Assembly (NCBI GenBank): GCA_000151295.1
Contig: GG745330.1
Span: 838,102 to 902,101 of the forward strand
Source of the DNA: Allomyces macrogynus ATCC 38327
Taxonomy: Eukaryota > Blastocladiomycota > Blastocladiomycetes > Blastocladiales > Blastocladiaceae
Direction: 5' to 3'
DNA: 64,000 bases
A program made the translations under genes and the position numbers. Every line of letters starts with the position of its first letter. The stretch's first letter is position 1. The notes under the pieces were generated by a model. It searched no databases and was not told the DNA's origin. It worked only from the letters and a program-made list of their open reading frames with translations. This document shows, piece after piece, positions 61,415 to 64,000 of the stretch.

Positions 61415-61893
61415 TTATTGCTTCTTGGCCGGCTTGGCCGCCTTCTTGGCCGCCTTCTTCGGCTTGGCCTCGGCAGCCTTGGCCTGCGTCTGCGCAGCCT
61501 TCAGCACCTTCTTGACGATCTTCTGCTCCTCAACGAGGAACGCGCGCAGGATGCGCTCACGCACGCAGTGGCCGCAGCGCGAGCCGCCGTAGGTGCGCGA
61601 CACGGTCTTCTGGCGCTTCGAGAGCGTCGCGTACTTGCGCGGGCGCAGAGCCGGGATCTAAATTCACAGCAAGAAACGGCGTCAGAAATGGCCAAACGTT
61701 CGCAAAGCATTCAGAAAACAAGACGAAATCGTACGCCGGCAAGGGCAACACCGCAGTCACCGCACTTGGGCGACGCCGCCTTCTTCAGGGCGTACTGGTA
61801 GACGAGCTTGCCACCGGGCGTCTTGACCACGCGAACCTTGTTCGACTTGGTGTTGTACGACAGCCGGCGACGGTAGGTGAGGCGCTGGACCAT
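61415..61893 (-). CDS. RPL34: ribosomal protein eL34 (60S L34)
   Basis: A structural protein of the large cytosolic ribosomal subunit. Exons 61893-61735 and 61657-61415 give 133 residues. The N terminus [19 protein letters not shown], the zinc-site Cys pairs in PKCGDCG and SRCGHCV, and [19 protein letters not shown] are diagnostic; the intron splits the usual position between GVALAG and IPALRP. The C-terminal tail is Lys/Ala-rich. The intron is 77 bases. The stop codon overlaps an AATAAA hexamer. A promoter cannot be picked out reliably. Highly expressed ribosomal genes are a good guide to codon preference here, which is strongly GC-ending. Confidence 0.97.
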
Positions 61894-63314
61894 TTTGAAG
61901 AATGATACTGCAAAAAACGGCGCGGCGTCAGTTGGTCGTTCGTTCCGTTGCCATGGGCGCGCAGAGTGCCACGACGATCGCGCAAAGCACCACCACCACA
62001 AACACACAAAATCGCCACGTTGAGATCTCGCCACCACCAGCGTCACAACTGCATCATTGGTCAACAGGACGCCGAGCTCGATGAAGAGCGCCGTGTCGGC
62101 CCCCGGCTCGCAACAACACTGTCTGGTCCGTTCAGAGTGCCAATTTCGCAGCTAGCACCGTTTGGAACGGACGGCGTGCAATAGTCGTCCCGTGAACGGG
62201 TCCGGCCGCACGCACTGCTAAAACGACGGTGCAACGGCGCTCCGACGCCCGCAAAATGCAGCGAGAATGCAATGAGGCAGTTTCCGGAGCGAAACTGGCG
62301 AGAAAGGTGACGGATGGACGAGCGTGGTCAACCCCGGGGTGGGAGGTCACGGCGGTCCATCCGTTACGATGCGGGCTTCGTTTCAATGCGCAGCGCCGCG
62401 AGGAGTCGCAGGCGGGGGTTCGACGAGCGGTTTGAGCGCTTATGGCGCTCGTGGTGGCGACTTCGCGCAGTGGTGGGCGGGTGGTGGTGCAGCGTCGTGT
62501 TGTCGTGTTTTTCGGAGCCAAGCAGTCGTTCGCTACCTGAAAATGTCCACAAGGGCCGGAGGAGGAGGTTTGCAAGTCGTTGACGGTGCGCCCAAGCCCA
62601 GCGGAGCACGACCCAGTCAGTTTCCGGGCCGCGTCGAGTCCAAGTCAGTGTCACGTGCTGAGGTGCGGACACACGCTTTGACTGGCGTAAATTACCAAGT
62701 TAAATCGACAAAGGCAACCCGTTCTCATACTTGTCTCGTCTCCACCTTGCATTCCATCTCGCGATCCACTTGGACGATCTTCGCCAAAATGTGATTCGAC
62801 ACGCGCCAGTCGGTGCTGCCCGCCAGCGTCTTCTAACCTGGCGCATTGGCGTCTCGCGCAGCCAGATGAGAAGAGCACAGCGTGGGCGGGCGCGACTTCA
62901 GCAAGCCTCGCCTGGCGATGGTGGTGGTGACGGGCCGAAACGTCTGCAGCAACACGCGCGGAGACGGCTTGTGGTGGTGATTCTGGCCAAGAAGGTGCCG
63001 CAAAGAAGGTGCGTGGGCGTGGGGCGCGCAGTGGTGAGTGGTGGGAACCATCGCGGCAGCGGCAGAGGAGCGCACAGGTCAGCAGACGTGCAGAGGCAAA
63101 GCAAGGAGCGCGTCGCCGTGCCCGCGTGTCTTGTCCTCTCCGCTCTCCGCGTCTCGGGCCCCTCGCCATCCCCGCGCCGCGAAACCTCGCGCAACAGCAC
63201 GTTGCAGATTCCACGCGGCCGTCCTCGCCGGCACGTCCCGCCGCTCGCCTGCCGCCGCGCGACGTGCTTGATCCCCATTGCCGCCTGCACGCAGCTGTCC
63301 AGGCACCGAGTTGC
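61894..63314. other. intergenic region, no confident gene
   Basis: About 1.4 kb between divergent genes. Frames on both strands overlap and are Arg/Ala/Pro-rich without motifs. Promoters of eL34 and the next plus gene must lie here, perhaps with an untranslated leader. Confidence 0.45.
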
Positions 63315-64000
63315 ATGCCGCCCCACCAGGAGCACAACGAGCACGAGCACGAGCTCGAGCACGAGTGCGTCTACGACTACGAGCTCGCGCTGCGCGTGGA
63401 CTTGGTCGACGACGACGGCAAGTGCACGCTCGCGACCCGGAGCAGGTTCGACGTCGAAGACGAGGACGCCGGTTGTGCCCGCGACGCGGCCCAGCCGCGT
63501 GAGCTTCTTCTGTGCCCGCACGCCAAAGCAGCGAACAACGCGCCGCCTCGGCAACTGCCAACCGCCCCAACTCGGCCCTCGCTTCCCTGCTGCCCGTCGC
63601 GTCCACTCGCCCATCGCCCGTCGCCTCCCGTGCCTGTCGCCGCCGCCGCCGCCGCCGCTGCCGCCGTCGACAGCGACGCCCGCATGGACGTTGACGCGGC
63701 CATGGGCTGCCCCGTCGTCCCCGCGCCGCCCGCTGCCGCATCCGCTGCTCCACCCGCGTCCACGCCCGCCTTCATCACCTCGGTCCAGACCGCCGCGCAC
63801 GCCGACGCGGCCTCAGCACCACCACTGCCCGCCGCGCCCGACTCGCTCGATGCATTGCTCGACCTCGAAGACCCAGACGCCGACACGGCGCTGCCCTCGT
63901 TCGACCTGCCCGACGCTGACCTAGTTGACGACGATGCCGTCGATTTTATCTGTACTGTCCCACCGTTGCCGCGGTCGGCACGCGGCCGCGGCCCACTACT
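63315..64000 (+). CDS. 5' part of an unknown acidic, Pro/Ala-rich protein
   Basis: From an ATG at 63315 (reading MPPHQEHNEHEHELEHE) the frame stays open to the window end, 228 residues so far. The start is followed by YDYELALRVDLVDDDGKC, a beta-like segment, then Pro/Ala-rich sequence. The last third has two acidic, hydrophobic patches (DSLDALLDLEDPDAD and PSFDLPDADLVDDDAVD) of the kind seen in transcriptional activation regions. A GTGAGC site at 63498 could start an intron, so the middle of the reading may be non-coding. I do not recognise the family. Confidence 0.5.
   Translation, partial: MPPHQEHNEHEHELEHECVYDYELALRVDLVDDDGKCTLATRSRFDVEDEDAGCARDAAQPRELLLCPHAKAANNAPPRQLPTAPTRPSLPCCPSRPLAHRPSPPVPVAAAAAAAAAVDSDARMDVDAAMGCPVVPAPPAAASAAPPASTPAFITSVQTAAHADAASAPPLPAAPDSLDALLDLEDPDADTALPSFDLPDADLVDDDAVDFICTVPPLPRSARGRGPL

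Overview
This window is nuclear DNA from a GC-rich, gene-dense eukaryote. Genes are short to medium in length and are broken by many small introns (about 45-150 bases) with GT..AG ends. It encodes fungal-type proteins (a Kin1/Par-1 kinase, Ataxin-2/Pbp1, Spt6, Atg4, Fig4) beside clear cilium/flagellum proteins (CFAP45, CCDC13). That mix points to a zoosporic, flagellated fungus; a Blastocladiomycota/Allomyces-like organism is my best inference, not something shown directly. Two 100-N runs (9219-9318 and 30723-30822) are assembly gaps. At least three conserved genes show single-base frame breaks, two of them in G runs, which look like draft-assembly errors.

Layout. 0-16 kb: a partial NIS siderophore synthetase (IucA/IucC family, minus strand), an unrecognised membrane protein, CCDC13 head-to-head with the GPI mannosyltransferase PIG-B, a Kin1/MARK kinase interrupted by the first gap, a Pro/Ala-rich unknown protein, and a SAP18-like domain fused to a Pro-rich/RGG tail. 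16-29 kb: an unrecognised coiled-coil protein of possible ciliary type, a 1.5 kb stretch holding two diverged copies of an old repeat, cohesin SMC1, and cyclin Y with a very long disordered N terminus. 29-41 kb: a small armadillo-like protein, FIG4 phosphoinositide phosphatase and ATG4 sharing one promoter region, phenylalanyl-tRNA synthetase alpha, lipoate-protein ligase and a METTL21/22-type methyltransferase. 41-64 kb: a protein with a PARP-like domain and tandem B-boxes, a TPR/RS-domain protein, CFAP45, SPT6, Ataxin-2, ribosomal protein eL34, and the 5' part of an unknown acidic protein.

There are no operons. Themes are the flagellar apparatus (CCDC13, CFAP45, perhaps the 16-19 kb gene), membrane traffic and autophagy (FIG4, ATG4), chromatin and transcription (SMC1, SPT6, SAP18-like), RNA and translation (eL34, PheRS, Ataxin-2, RS protein) and iron acquisition (siderophore synthetase). 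The most novel points are the siderophore synthetase in a flagellated fungus, the PARP-like/B-box protein, the SAP18-RGG fusion and the unrecognised coiled-coil protein. Exon coordinates were worked out by hand from reading frame, conserved protein sequence and splice signals; no search or alignment program was run.
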